64,000 nucleotides of DNA from Haematococcus lacustris (Eukaryota > Chlorophyta > Chlorophyceae > Chlamydomonadales > Haematococcaceae), in the NCBI GenBank assembly GCA_030144725.1, contig JASKMD010000008.1, positions 11,317,344-11,381,343 of the forward strand, given 5' to 3'. A program made the position numbers and the translations under genes. Positions 54,777-64,000 of this stretch are shown piece after piece. Positions within the stretch are counted from its first letter, which is position 1. Every line of letters begins with the position of its first letter. The notes under the pieces were generated by a model. That model was not told the origin of the DNA and searched no databases. It saw only the letters and a list, made by a program, of their open reading frames with translations.

Positions 54777-57700
54777 ATGATGTTGCAACGCGGGCTGCAG
54801 CTCAGTAGTGCGGCCCCTACTTGCAAGCGGCCGGTAGTCACCACGACAACGCGCGGTGTTCGGCAGCTTACTGCGGCAACGCCCAGCCGTAGCAGTTCCT
54901 CGAAGACCACCAGCAGCGCCAAGGATGTCTTGGTTCCTTCGAGCCGGACCTCATCACCCTCTGAGGTGCAGCAAGGCGTCTGGGCTTGGCCTGACATCGA
55001 TGCCAGCAGGAAGCTCGCCCTGGCATGCTCACTTGCGTTCGTCCTATCAAACATGGGTAAATCCTATCAAACGCTACTACGTGTGTACAGCTCTAGCCGT
55101 TTGCTCATCGAACTGCTGCTGCCTGCCTGGCCAGATAAAACGAACTTCACCATCGCTGTCATCCCCATGGGCTTGGAGATGGGCTGGAGCTCTACAACAG
55201 CAGGTCTTGTGCAGTCCAGCTTCTTCTGGGGCTTCCTACTCATGCAGGTCAGCACCCTGCAAGCAAACAGTTGCAGCATATTGACAAGCAGCCAGCAACC
55301 CTGCTGCACAGGCTTGCCTGTGCCCCATCCCCCCACTGCACCCTCCACACCCTGCCCTCCTTCCCCTGCACGCTGCCTGCCATGCAGCTGCCTGCCAGCA
55401 TCCTGTCCTCCCGCTTCGGTGGCAGCAACGTTCTCCCCAAAGGCCTGGCTGTCTGGTCAGGCGCCACCGCACTGATCCCCTTCGTGGCAGGCAGCATGCC
55501 AGGCCTGTGCCTCACTCGTGCGCTCATGGGGGCGGGCGAGGCAGTGGCCCCCTCAGCCATTGTGGACATGATCTCGCGCACAGTGGTAGGTTGTGCATAC
55601 ACCTGGGGTGGCCTGCATGGCATGGGCAGGGGCAGGGGCTTGGCGCCCTCCAGCCAGGCCCTCCAGCTGCTGTGCTGTCAGGATGCTGCTGCTGACTTGC
55701 CCGTCACTGCCTTGCAAGTGGCTCATGCAAATGGCACGTGCACACCATGCGGTCGCACCATCTGCCCTGCCCCGCTCCGCCCTACCTAGTAACCTTTGCC
55801 TTTCCCCACCACCCCTGCTTGTATTCTTCTACTCCTTCCACCCATGAGTTTGCTACCTCTGCCCCACCCCTGGCCCTGCCCCCTCCCTGCAGCCCCCAGC
55901 TAAGCGGGCCTCAGCCGTGTCCTTTGCGTACGGAGGGCTGCATGCGGGCAGCCTGGTAGGCCTACTGGCATCCCCTGCCATCATCCAGGCGGTGGGCTGG
56001 CCAGCCGTGTTCTACAGCTTTGGCGCAGTGGGCGGCTTGTGGCTCCTGGCCTTTGCCGCCCTCGTGCGCAACATCCAAGCCTCCGACCCCCAGCTTGCAG
56101 CCAAGCTGCAGCCGCTGTCGGCCCCGTCTGCTGCAAGCACCGGCAGCAGCAAGGCGCGGAGCGCATCCAGCTCAGCCCATAACCAGCAGCAGCAGGAGCA
56201 GGGGGCGGGCATCCCCTACCGCGCCTTACTGCGCCACCGGGGTGTGCATGTGTTGATGGCCACGCACTTTGCGCACAACTGGCACTCCTTCACCAGTGAG
56301 TGGCTTGGCTGGCTGTCAGGGGAGGGGAGTAGGACCAGCAGCCAGCTCAGCAGGCCACACTGGCCCAGTCAGGCTGGCAAAGCAGGTCCAGCTCCGCAAG
56401 CAGATGTGACCAGCCCCCGCCACGCCTCCTCGAAGTGGTCATGGACCCTGTGCCCAGGCTGCCACCACCTGGCCTGGATACCCTGACCTGGGGCACGCCA
56501 TCTCCCTGTCCCAACCCCTGCCGCCCTGCCGCCCTGCCCCTCACCCCCTGCCACCCTGCCGCCCTGCCCTCACCCCCTGCCCACCACCGCCTGCACGTCA
56601 AGGCCAGCTACCCTGTGCCCAGCCCCGCACCTGCTTCTCCATCAGCTGTACTCCCACTCCTATCGTCTTGCCTCCCACTAGGCCCTGAACCTGACCCTGA
56701 CCCTGACCCTGATCTTACCCCCGCACCCGCTGTCCCCCGCAGTGTTGGCCTGGCTGCCCACCTACTTCACCTCGGCCTTGTCAGTGGACCTGATGCACGC
56801 GGCCCAGACCGCCCTGCTCCCGCCCCTGGCAGGCCTGGCCGCCTCCACAGCTGCCGGGCTGCTGGGCGACAGCCTGCTGGCGAGAGGCATGCCCACAAGC
56901 AGCGTGCGCAAGCTGATGCAGACCACTGCATTCCTTGCGCCAGCAGCATTCCTTGCATATGCAGCCCAGGTGTGACGCGGCCTGGGTCACACAACGCATG
57001 GGCTTACATGTTCACAATCGACAGGCTGCAGGTGCCACATGGCAGGGGCTCAAGCTGAAGCCCTGGTTGGCCGAATGTGAAGTAGGGGTTCGTGGTCACG
57101 GTGACGGGTCTGGGCTTCTCACTAATGGTCAGGGCTTGTCACCTGCGTTTGGGGACGGCCTGGTTTGCAGTTGGGCAGGAGAGGGGCAGGAAAAGGTTGG
57201 GTCAGGGTGTGGGTGGGCTGCATGGGGCCTTGCAGCCAAGGGGCCAGGCTCTCCTGGGTCAGGCCCAGAACACCCACCCACATGGCAGTTCTGAATCCAT
57301 TGCTGGCCCTAGATCAGCTTTAATCAGCTTTGAATCCATTGCGCCCTAGCCCCGGCTCTGCCCCACCCCTCCCCCACTGGCCCTGTATGGGTGTTGGAGC
57401 ACCTTGTGCCTGCTCCTGCCTCCCCCGCTGCCCGCAGCTGCCCTGCACTGTGGAGACCAGCACCACCATTGTGGCCTGCATCACCGGGGCTCTGGGCCTC
57501 AGCAGCTTCAGCTTGGCCGGGCTGTACTGCTCACACCAAGACATGGTGAGGGGCGAGGAGGGTGGGTCAGGGTAGAAGAGAATATGGGTGAATGTACATC
57601 AGCAGTGCACTGCGCTCTCAGTAGCGTGGCATGCAGTCGGCCTATGTAACCAAGTGTCACGACCAGTAGGCTATCCACTTCTAGGCCCACTCCCTTCTTG

Positions 57701-59007
57701 CCTAAATCCCCCTCCCCATGCCCCCCTCTCTGCCTTACCCCTCTTGCCTGAATACCCCTACCCATGCCCCCCTCCCTGCCTTCCCCCAGCCCCCCAAACC
57801 ACCCTCCCTGTACCTGCCCCCTGCCATGGCCTGTGTGGCCCGCAGTCGCCCAAGTACGCCTCAGTGCTGCTGGGCCTCACAAACCTTGCGGGCAGCCTGC
57901 CCGGCATTGTGGGCGTGGCCACAGTGGGCCTGCTGTACGACGCCACAGACTCTTGGCCCATCGCGCTGTTCCTGCCTTCAGGGGTGAGGGGGGCGGGGCG
58001 AGGGCAGGGGCGGAGGCAGGGGTGGAGGCAGGGGCGGGGCGGAGACAAAGGCGGGGCGGGGGCCGGGGCTGGTGCCCAGGTGCAGCCCCTCAGCAGTGGT
58101 GGGCGATGGCTATGGCTGGGCGTGTGTCTGGGTATGTGAATGGCTATTTGTATGGCTATGGCTATGTCTATGGCATGTGTGGATGACGCATGTGAGTGAG
58201 GGCTAGACTGAGGCTGGGGCTGCAGCAGTGGCATGGCTGGGGCAAGGGCAGGGCACGGGCAAGGATGGGGTTGTGGCATGGGCACAAGGGGAGCAAGAAT
58301 CGGAGCAGGGGTGTGCTTTACCCTGCATGGCTGAATGTAGCACTGGGTGGTGTACTGAGGCCTGACATGAGCATGACCTCAGCATGTGACATGATGCATG
58401 CCTGAACCACAAAGTGACACTGGTGCAAATACACTGTCACAGACGCATCGCACTATTCTCGAGTATATCATCTTTATGCATGCAAGCCTTGCTCCATTGC
58501 AACAAGGTGTGTTACCTGTGCTTTCAGGTGTTGATGGTGGGTGGTGCAGCTGTGTTTGGGCTGTACAGTCAGCACGAGCCCGTTGACTTTGACGCCCTGG
58601 ACAACAGCCCTTTCCCTATCGAGCGGCAGCTGCAGCGGGCCTGGCAGGGCAGTGGAGCAGCCGGAGTCATGGCCGGCGCCCAGGCCTCCTTAGCGCCTTC
58701 ATGGGCCAACATACAGCGCATGAGGGAGGTGGCCGCCCGCCAGCTGAGCAGGTGGGGTGCCTCTGGGCAGGCAGTGGGGGCCCGGCTGGTGGCCAAGCTG
58801 GGGGTGCCGGCAGGCGATGGCGGTGAGGGTGGTGGGGTGGAGGCGCCGGGGGGCCAGCAGCAGGCGGCAGGGAGGGCCACGGAGCCTAGGGCGCAGCCGG
58901 CCAGTCAGACGGTGCGCAGGTCGCTGTGGGGCCAGCTGGGTGGCAGCAGGGCGGCAAGGCGGCAGGGCAACTCTGCAGACTCTGGCTCCAAAGGGGACCG
59001 CCAGTAA
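54777..59007 (+). CDS. Plastid MFS anion (phosphate) transporter, ANTR/PHT4 type
   Basis: ANTR/PHT4 proteins are SLC17-like major-facilitator carriers that move phosphate or other anions across plastid or Golgi membranes. Eight exons, all in phase, give 648 aa: 54777-55056, 55135-55247, 55388-55585, 55893-56295, 56743-56969, 57438-57545, 57846-57983 and 58528-59007. Residues 1-75 are rich in Ser, Thr and Arg, fitting a chloroplast transit peptide. The hallmark after helix 1 is NMDKTNFTIAVIPMGLEMGW, then TTAGLVQSSFFWGF. Later landmarks are GLCLTRALMGAGEAVAPSAI and KYASVLLGLTNLAGSLPGIV. About twelve hydrophobic segments are visible. The long C-terminal tail of about 130 residues (Gln, Gly and Ala rich) is an unusual extension. 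The usual family Arg/Asn at MDRxN is Lys-Thr-Asn here. Confidence 0.93.
56640..56742 (+). repeat. Intron 4 module with CTGACC array before the acceptor
   Basis: CATCAGCTGTACTCCCACTC then CTATCGTCTTGCCTCCCACTAG precede a short (CTGACC)n array and the real acceptor CCCCGCAG at 56742. About 60 bp match 49627-49690 in the BASS4 gene almost base for base, although the host genes are unrelated. Confidence 0.85.
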
Positions 59008-60248
59008 GCCTTGCTCAGGCACTGACCCACTGTGTTGGTTGGGTCGGTGGGGTTGGGGCGGCAGTTGGCCCTCTGCAGCCACAGCCATAGCTTCAGCCTG
59101 CAAGAGTCAGGTAGGGTGGTGGGGGCTGGTTGAGAACCGCCTGTGAAGCCCCAGCAATGTGAGGCCCATGTGCAGCCTCAAGCCCCGGGGACATGGAGGG
59201 GTGGGTGAGCATGGAAGGGTGGGTGAGCGCTGCTGATGTGAGTGGGGGCAGAGCCCTGTGGCATTGTATGAACTGCACCAGCCAAGCGAATGGCGTTGAG
59301 AGCGTGCTCTGGGTTTTCTTCTGGACACAGGGGCAAGGCCCAGCTGCAGCAGTGTGATTAGGAAGTGGGCCGGTGGCGTTGTAGTGCTCCTCAGCAGCCC
59401 TCCCTGCTGGGTTTCCACCCATTGGTCAGCCATTTTGTGGTTTGCATATGTCCAGCCCTGACCTTAGCCCTGCACCGTGCTGCACCGCTGCGGTGCTGCT
59501 GCTTACAAACACTATAGGGGTGTGAGCCTCATGTGCATCCTCACTCCTGTCATACTTTGTGATCTCCTAAACCTTCCAATGTATATGTCATGGCACATTG
59601 ACCTCTATGGAGTGTGAGAGAGAGTTGCGCTCCCTGGCACGGGCTTATCTGAGATGCTGGTGGGCAGGAGGGTGGGGTGTGTGACCACAGTGGTCACAGG
59701 TCATGCATGAGAGAGTGGGTACCAGTGTCACTTGTAATTCTCAATGCAATTCTCCATGTCAATCAATCATGCAATTGATTTTCCCCATGCATGCAAGTGT
59801 GCATGTCCTGACCAGTGTACGCTCTTGCTTCCACCTTGGTGATGGGCGTGGCTTGCAGTTGTATCTGGCACGCATGTGATGTCGTGCATAGAGAGCTGGG
59901 AGCATGTCATGCAGTTCATGCAACGCTCCAGACAGGTGCATGAGATGGAAGGGAGCATAGTGTCGTGCTGTAAGTGGCATGTTCTGGAAGAGTCTGAACT
60001 TGGTGAGAGAGGGGCGCTCATGGCACCGTTGAGAAAGGAGGTTGGGTTTTAAAGGATGCGTCCATTGTTTTACAGCCTGATCTGCATGCCGGCTCTTTAC
60101 GCTCTCTATGACCCTCAGTTTTTCATTTGATCTGCTGTGGGCGTGGTGTGTGTCATTGCGACTGGCTTGACTGCTCGCCTGTTCCAGATGTTACAAATAG
60201 CTCCTCCTTGCCATTGCCACTCGTGCCAGAGTCATCACAATCTAGGAT
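59008..60248. other. Intergenic region
   Basis: Holds the anion-transporter 3' UTR. GAAGGGTGGGTGAGC-type repeats occur near 59195-59235. No protein-like frame or RNA gene seen. Confidence 0.5.
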
Positions 60249-60525
60249 CAGCGCAATAGAAAAGCCTTCGAAGAGGCCCGCGCGGCCCGCGACAGAGACA
60301 ACACCTACCACGGCCGGAATTGCAAGCTAACCCACCTCACCGGGTACCTCCCGCAAGCGTTGTGGGATGTCTTCCTGGCCGCCGATGCGCTGCCACGAGT
60401 AAAAGCCTGCAGCGAGCGGTCGCGGTCCAGATGTCATTGTCGGGGTCTTCCGGCACTGGCCTAGGCACGTTTCGCTTGTTTTACAGCGTGAGGCAACTAC
60501 AAATACTAGGAATACTTAGTTTTGT
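60249..60525. pseudogene. Folded-back Fanzor N-terminal scrap (copy G)
   Basis: 60249-60421 matches codons about 35-93 of copy F in the plus direction (RNRKAFEEARAARDRDNTYH and PQALWDVFLA). Immediately after, 60428-60520 matches the reverse complement of the copy F start region (about 52165-52285), including GTGCCTAGGCCAGTGCCGGA in inverted form and the upstream TTCCTAGTATTTGT. The piece is therefore a hairpin-like rearrangement of an element 5' end. Confidence 0.85.
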
Positions 60526-60529
60526 CACA

Positions 60530-61135
60530 CATACTAAAGTTAACAACCAATGTTTCACCTTCCCCCCCATTTCTGACCCAACAGCCCCCTCGTCTCTCAC
60601 TCAGGCCAACATTCGAGTCGGACAGCATTCTTACAACCTCGCCTAACCAGCCCAACCCCTAGCCCAACCCCTAGCCCCAGCCCCGCTCCTCTCCAGGGCT
60701 CCTGGCTGTCCACAGGCTGCAGGCCGCCTGCCGTGCAGGGCCCCGGCCCTCCCGCCCTGGTTACATAGTGGCAGCTGCTCGCCCTCTTCAGGGTCAGAGC
60801 TGTAGCAGTGGCACTGCTGTCTTCTGCCCCAGCCAGGCCCCAGCCAGACAACAGCCAAGACTGTGGCACCAGGTCGCCCCACCCTGCTCAACCAGACACA
60901 GCGCAATGCAGCAGCATCAGCAGCAGTCTCAACCATCTGCCCCCCCCCGCCCTACACCCTAGGGGGTGGCGGCCACTCGCTCCCCAACCAAGAATCGCCC
61001 GCTCTCTCGCCCCTTGGGAAATCACCGCACAAGGCATCCAGCGGGGTTAGGTGCGTCTGGGGAGACTCCTACGGGTAAGCTGAGGGCGGTGGGGGCTCAG
61101 GTCGTGGGAGAGGGTCGTGGCTAGGGACCCCCCCC
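60530..61135. other. Region upstream of the LINE endonuclease, probably its 5' part
   Basis: Pro-rich frames run between the folded Fanzor scrap and the endonuclease. A C-rich segment may be the remains of an ORF1 or 5' UTR of the retrotransposon, but no gag-like zinc knuckle is clear. Confidence 0.35.
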
Positions 61136-63011
61136 CCGAGAGCTCAGGTTTGCGGTCAATGGCCTCAAGCATGACACCACCTCAGTCAAGTTCGCAACCA
61201 TTAGGAGGATAGCGGAGTTCATGCAGCATGCGCCCACCCATAGTGCCTTTCACACATCTGTTTCACGTCAGGGGGTGTCGGGTCAGGGGGTGGCCCTTCT
61301 GCTGCGCAAGGAGCTAGCCAGGTACGCCAGGCTCTGGTGCACCAGTATTGCCATGCAACTGCTTTGGGTCAGGCTGGCAGGGTGTGTGTGTGGGCTTGAG
61401 GGTGATGTGCTGATGGGCTACATACCCCCCGCCCACAATGTCTCCGAGCACTTCAACCACTTGCTGCTAGAGCTCCAAGAGGCTACATCGCACACACCAC
61501 ATGTCCTCCTGATGGGTGACCTGAACTCTCACCTAGGCAAGCTCAGCGAGAAGGTGACCTCCATGGCTGGTCCATGTTAGGGCAGGGAGCTGGTTGACGT
61601 GCTATCAGCTACAGGCCTTGTTGCCACCACCGGCAGGGGACATGGGGACATGGGGCAGCGCACCTGCAGAGCTAGCACTCGCACGGAGCACATCATCATG
61701 TCTGAGTCGGTGTACTCTTTGAGCCACACTTCTTCCTTCCGGACGCTTGCCATGAGTTTGACCACTCCCCCATTACCCTGTCATTCAAGGCACCAGGACA
61801 AGCCACTACACCCACCCACACCTGCAATGCTGACTGCCACACTGGCCCACAGTTCCAATGGAAGCCAGATCATGCTGCTCGGTATGTGGGTGCCCTTATT
61901 GCCTTGGAAGAGGAGGTCATGGCTGTCCAACAGGCTGTTGAGCAAGGCACTCACCCTGACTCCATCAACTGCTTTGTGCATGACATCATATCACGGGCTG
62001 CGGGCAGTGCGGGGATGCTCAAGCCAAGGCTCTGCCCACTGGCACGTGTTGACAAGCACATCACTTTCAGGCCTGCCTGGTTTGACCGGTCATGCAAGGA
62101 GGCTAAACCCATCTTCTGGCAGGCTCTGCGTAGCGGGGAGGCCTTGCATCTTTATAGGGCTGGAAATCAGGCCTGTAGGAGAATGGTTGCTAGAGCTAAG
62201 TCTGCGTGGTCCAAGCACAGAGCTGTCCAAGCTCCTAGCAACACAACCCTGGGGATGCTGTGAGGGTGCAAGGCACACCTGTCACCCACTTCATGTATGC
62301 TGATGACCTGACCCTAGTGAGCACCTCGCCCCACGGGCTGCAGCGGCTGGTCTTCCAGCTACAAGGCTTAGTAGACAGGAAACATAGGTGATGGTCTTCA
62401 ATGGCAACTTACACACTGCAACACCTAGTATTGGGTACAAGCATGAGATCCTGCCTGTGGTGAGAGAGTTCAAGTACTTAGGCATGCACTTCCACCCCAG
62501 CGCCACCCCTGCTTTTGCTGCCACTCATATTAGGTCTGGCATGTTCCTCGCCATGCGCCAGGCTTGCAAGCGTGCCAGAGAGTATGGGGTCCTGGAGGAT
62601 CCTTATGCCCTGTGACACCTCATTAGAGCGTTCGTGCTCCCTATGGGGCTGTTTGGCAGCCAGGTATGGGGCACTGCCTTCCTTGAGCATGGTGTGCAGC
62701 TTTCCAACCCAGTGCAAACACGCATGCTCAGCTTTCTCAGGTTTGCTGCCAGGGTACGTAGCATAGTGTCAGGCCTGATGGTGCTGCATGAGTTTGGGGA
62801 GCTGCCCCTCCAGCTTCACTGGCTCAGAGCTGCCTGCAAGTTCTGGAACACTGCCAAACCATCCCACAAAGACCTGTTAATGAGGGTGATCAAGGCAGAT
62901 GTGGAGTTAGGCAGGAGGTGTCAGGCCAGTTGGAGTGCTCAATTCCAGCAGGCCGCCAGAGAGCTGATGGGGGGTGAGTTTACCACCTGGCTCCACCTGG
63001 CTCCACCATAG
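61136..63011 (+). pseudogene. Decayed non-LTR retrotransposon (APE endonuclease, partial reverse transcriptase)
   Basis: 61140-61577 encodes an APE-type endonuclease part: LRFAVNGLKHDT at the start and HVLLMGDLNSHLG near the end, followed by a stop at 61578. After a frameshift near 61720 the linker reads RPAWFDRSCKEA. Near 62250 most of the reverse-transcriptase fingers are missing. The palm resumes at about 62285 with THFMYADDLTLVS, the catalytic YADD box, then a stop and a shift to VREFKYLGMHF. The C-terminal part stays in one frame from 62634 to 63011. At least four disabling changes make it inactive. The family is L1/RTE-like; I cannot be more precise. Confidence 0.85.
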
Positions 63012-63098
63012 AGAGTTTACCATCTGGCTCCACCTGGCTCCACCATAGAGAGTTTACCACCTGGCTCCACCTGGCTCCACCTGGCTCCACCATAGAGA
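62979..63098. repeat. Minisatellite at the junction of two LINEs
   Basis: GAGTTTACC(A/T)CCTGGCTCC... units with one or more extra CACCTGGCTC steps are repeated three times and end CACCATAGAGA. They overlap the last codons of the first LINE. Confidence 0.85.
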
Positions 63099-64000
63099 AC
63101 AACCCTCCCCCCTCCTCACCTCCCTCATCCACCCACCAACCACCCCTACTTCCATCCCCTCTCTCCGTTCTCCTGGAGGCGAATACCTCACCTCTAACAG
63201 ATCCATTGCTACAGCTCTCGGCGCCCACTTCTCGCGGGTCAGCGCTCAACCTCTTACCAACCCACATGCCCAACGAGCGGTTATCGGCCCTTCAGCTTGA
63301 GCTTATTAAAGGCACAGTCCACCTTATCCCCCCCACCCTTGCTGGGTTAGCCGGAGCGGCAGACATCACAGTGGCTGAAGTCCTCACAGCCCTCACCTCC
63401 TGCCCCTCGACATCCTCCCCTGGCCCTGACGGCTTACCCTACAACCTTTGGCGCGTCGACGGTGACTGCTGGGCTCCACTGATAGCCAAGCTCTTCACTG
63501 CTATCGGCACCACTGGAACCCTCCCCACCGGCTTCAACAGAGGTACCATTACCCCCATCCCCAAACCTTCAGCTCCCAACCTCTCTAACCCTACCTCTTA
63601 TCGCCCCATCACCCTCCTCCCCTCTCTTTACCGTCTCCTCGCCAAAATCTTGGCAGCCAGGTTCGGGAAAGCCATGGCCCCAGCCATCGGCAGGGTACAA
63701 TCTGCCTTCCTCCCCGGTCGTCGGATAGAGGATAACATCAACACCACCTCCCTTCTTCCCCACGCCCTCCAGAGTCAAGGGCTCTCAGCAGCCAACATCT
63801 ACTTCGACATAGCCAAGGCCTTTGACACCGTAGACCGCCACTTCCTTTACACCCTCATGCACACCTTGGGAGCCTCGGACGGGATGGTTAATTGGGCTCG
63901 GATCCTCCTTCACAACACCCAGGCTGTTACCCACGTCAACGGCACAGACTCACCCCTTTTCACCTGGTCCGCGGGCGTCCGACAAGGCTGCCCCCTCTCA
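63099..64000 (+). CDS. Second non-LTR reverse transcriptase, cut by the window end
   Basis: One frame is open from about 63099 to 64000 without a stop; the first ATG in it is at 63266. Reverse-transcriptase blocks appear in order: SSPGPDGLPYNLW, TSYRPITLLPSLYRLLAKIL, VQSAFLPGRRIEDNI, FDIAKAFDTVDRHFLYTLM (first catalytic Asp) and GVRQGCPLS. The YADD box should lie beyond the window. Unlike the preceding LINE this frame is undamaged, so the element may be young. It differs in sequence from the first LINE and is probably another family. No endonuclease is seen upstream, so it may be 5'-truncated at the minisatellite. Confidence 0.88.

Overview
The window looks like nuclear DNA of a chlamydomonadalean green alga. 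Supporting signs are GC-rich coding sequence, many short introns with GTGAG donors and GCAG acceptors, TGTAA poly(A)-type signals, very abundant micro- and minisatellites, and plant or algal plastid genes. The tandem-repeat load would fit a Haematococcus-like genome, but that is a guess. All exon models were spliced by eye and checked only for phase; no database was searched.

Layout. 1-8.1 kb: no convincing gene; low-complexity inverted cassettes, a CTG-triplet field, an 18/24-bp minisatellite (4.83-6.53 kb) and a palindromic array (7.40-8.13 kb). Both arrays share the self-complementary core CAGTACTG. 8.3-11.0 kb: C-terminal half of a Fanzor (eukaryotic TnpB-like RNA-guided nuclease) with a fold-back MITE in one intron. 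11.7-17.1 kb: a short-chain dehydrogenase gene and the Calvin-cycle regulator CP12. 18.5-25.2 kb: a minus-strand Fanzor cluster. It holds one near-complete copy with all three RuvC catalytic residues, three fragments, and a pure GGGTC array of about 1.2 kb lying at the same intron position where the near-complete copy carries AGGTC repeats.

25.7-51.1 kb is a compact gene block: PLGG1-like glycolate/glycerate transporter (-), SFT2-like Golgi protein (+), A20/AN1 stress-associated protein (-), an RGG-tailed protein (+), a FASTK/OPR-like helical-repeat protein (+), a UBZ4-AlkB dioxygenase (-) and a BASS4-like plastid transporter (+). Degenerate Fanzor pieces sit in introns of the last two. 51.3-54.6 kb: a pair of direct repeats surrounds a Fanzor N-terminal half that stays open for 472 codons but has no nuclease domain. 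The right-hand repeat lies just upstream of an MFS anion transporter of the ANTR/PHT4 type (54.8-59.0 kb). 60.2-64 kb: a folded-back Fanzor scrap, a decayed non-LTR retrotransposon, and the start of a second one that runs off the window.

Two themes link the window. First, four plastid carbon-metabolism or envelope-transport genes (CP12, PLGG1, BASS4, ANTR/PHT4) lie within about 43 kb. Second, Fanzor-derived sequence (nine pieces) and intronic tandem repeats recur throughout. The repeats are strand-asymmetric: G-rich after 5' splice sites and CTGACC-type before 3' splice sites, in genes on both strands. The Fanzor family and this intron-repeat pattern are the most promising targets for follow-up.
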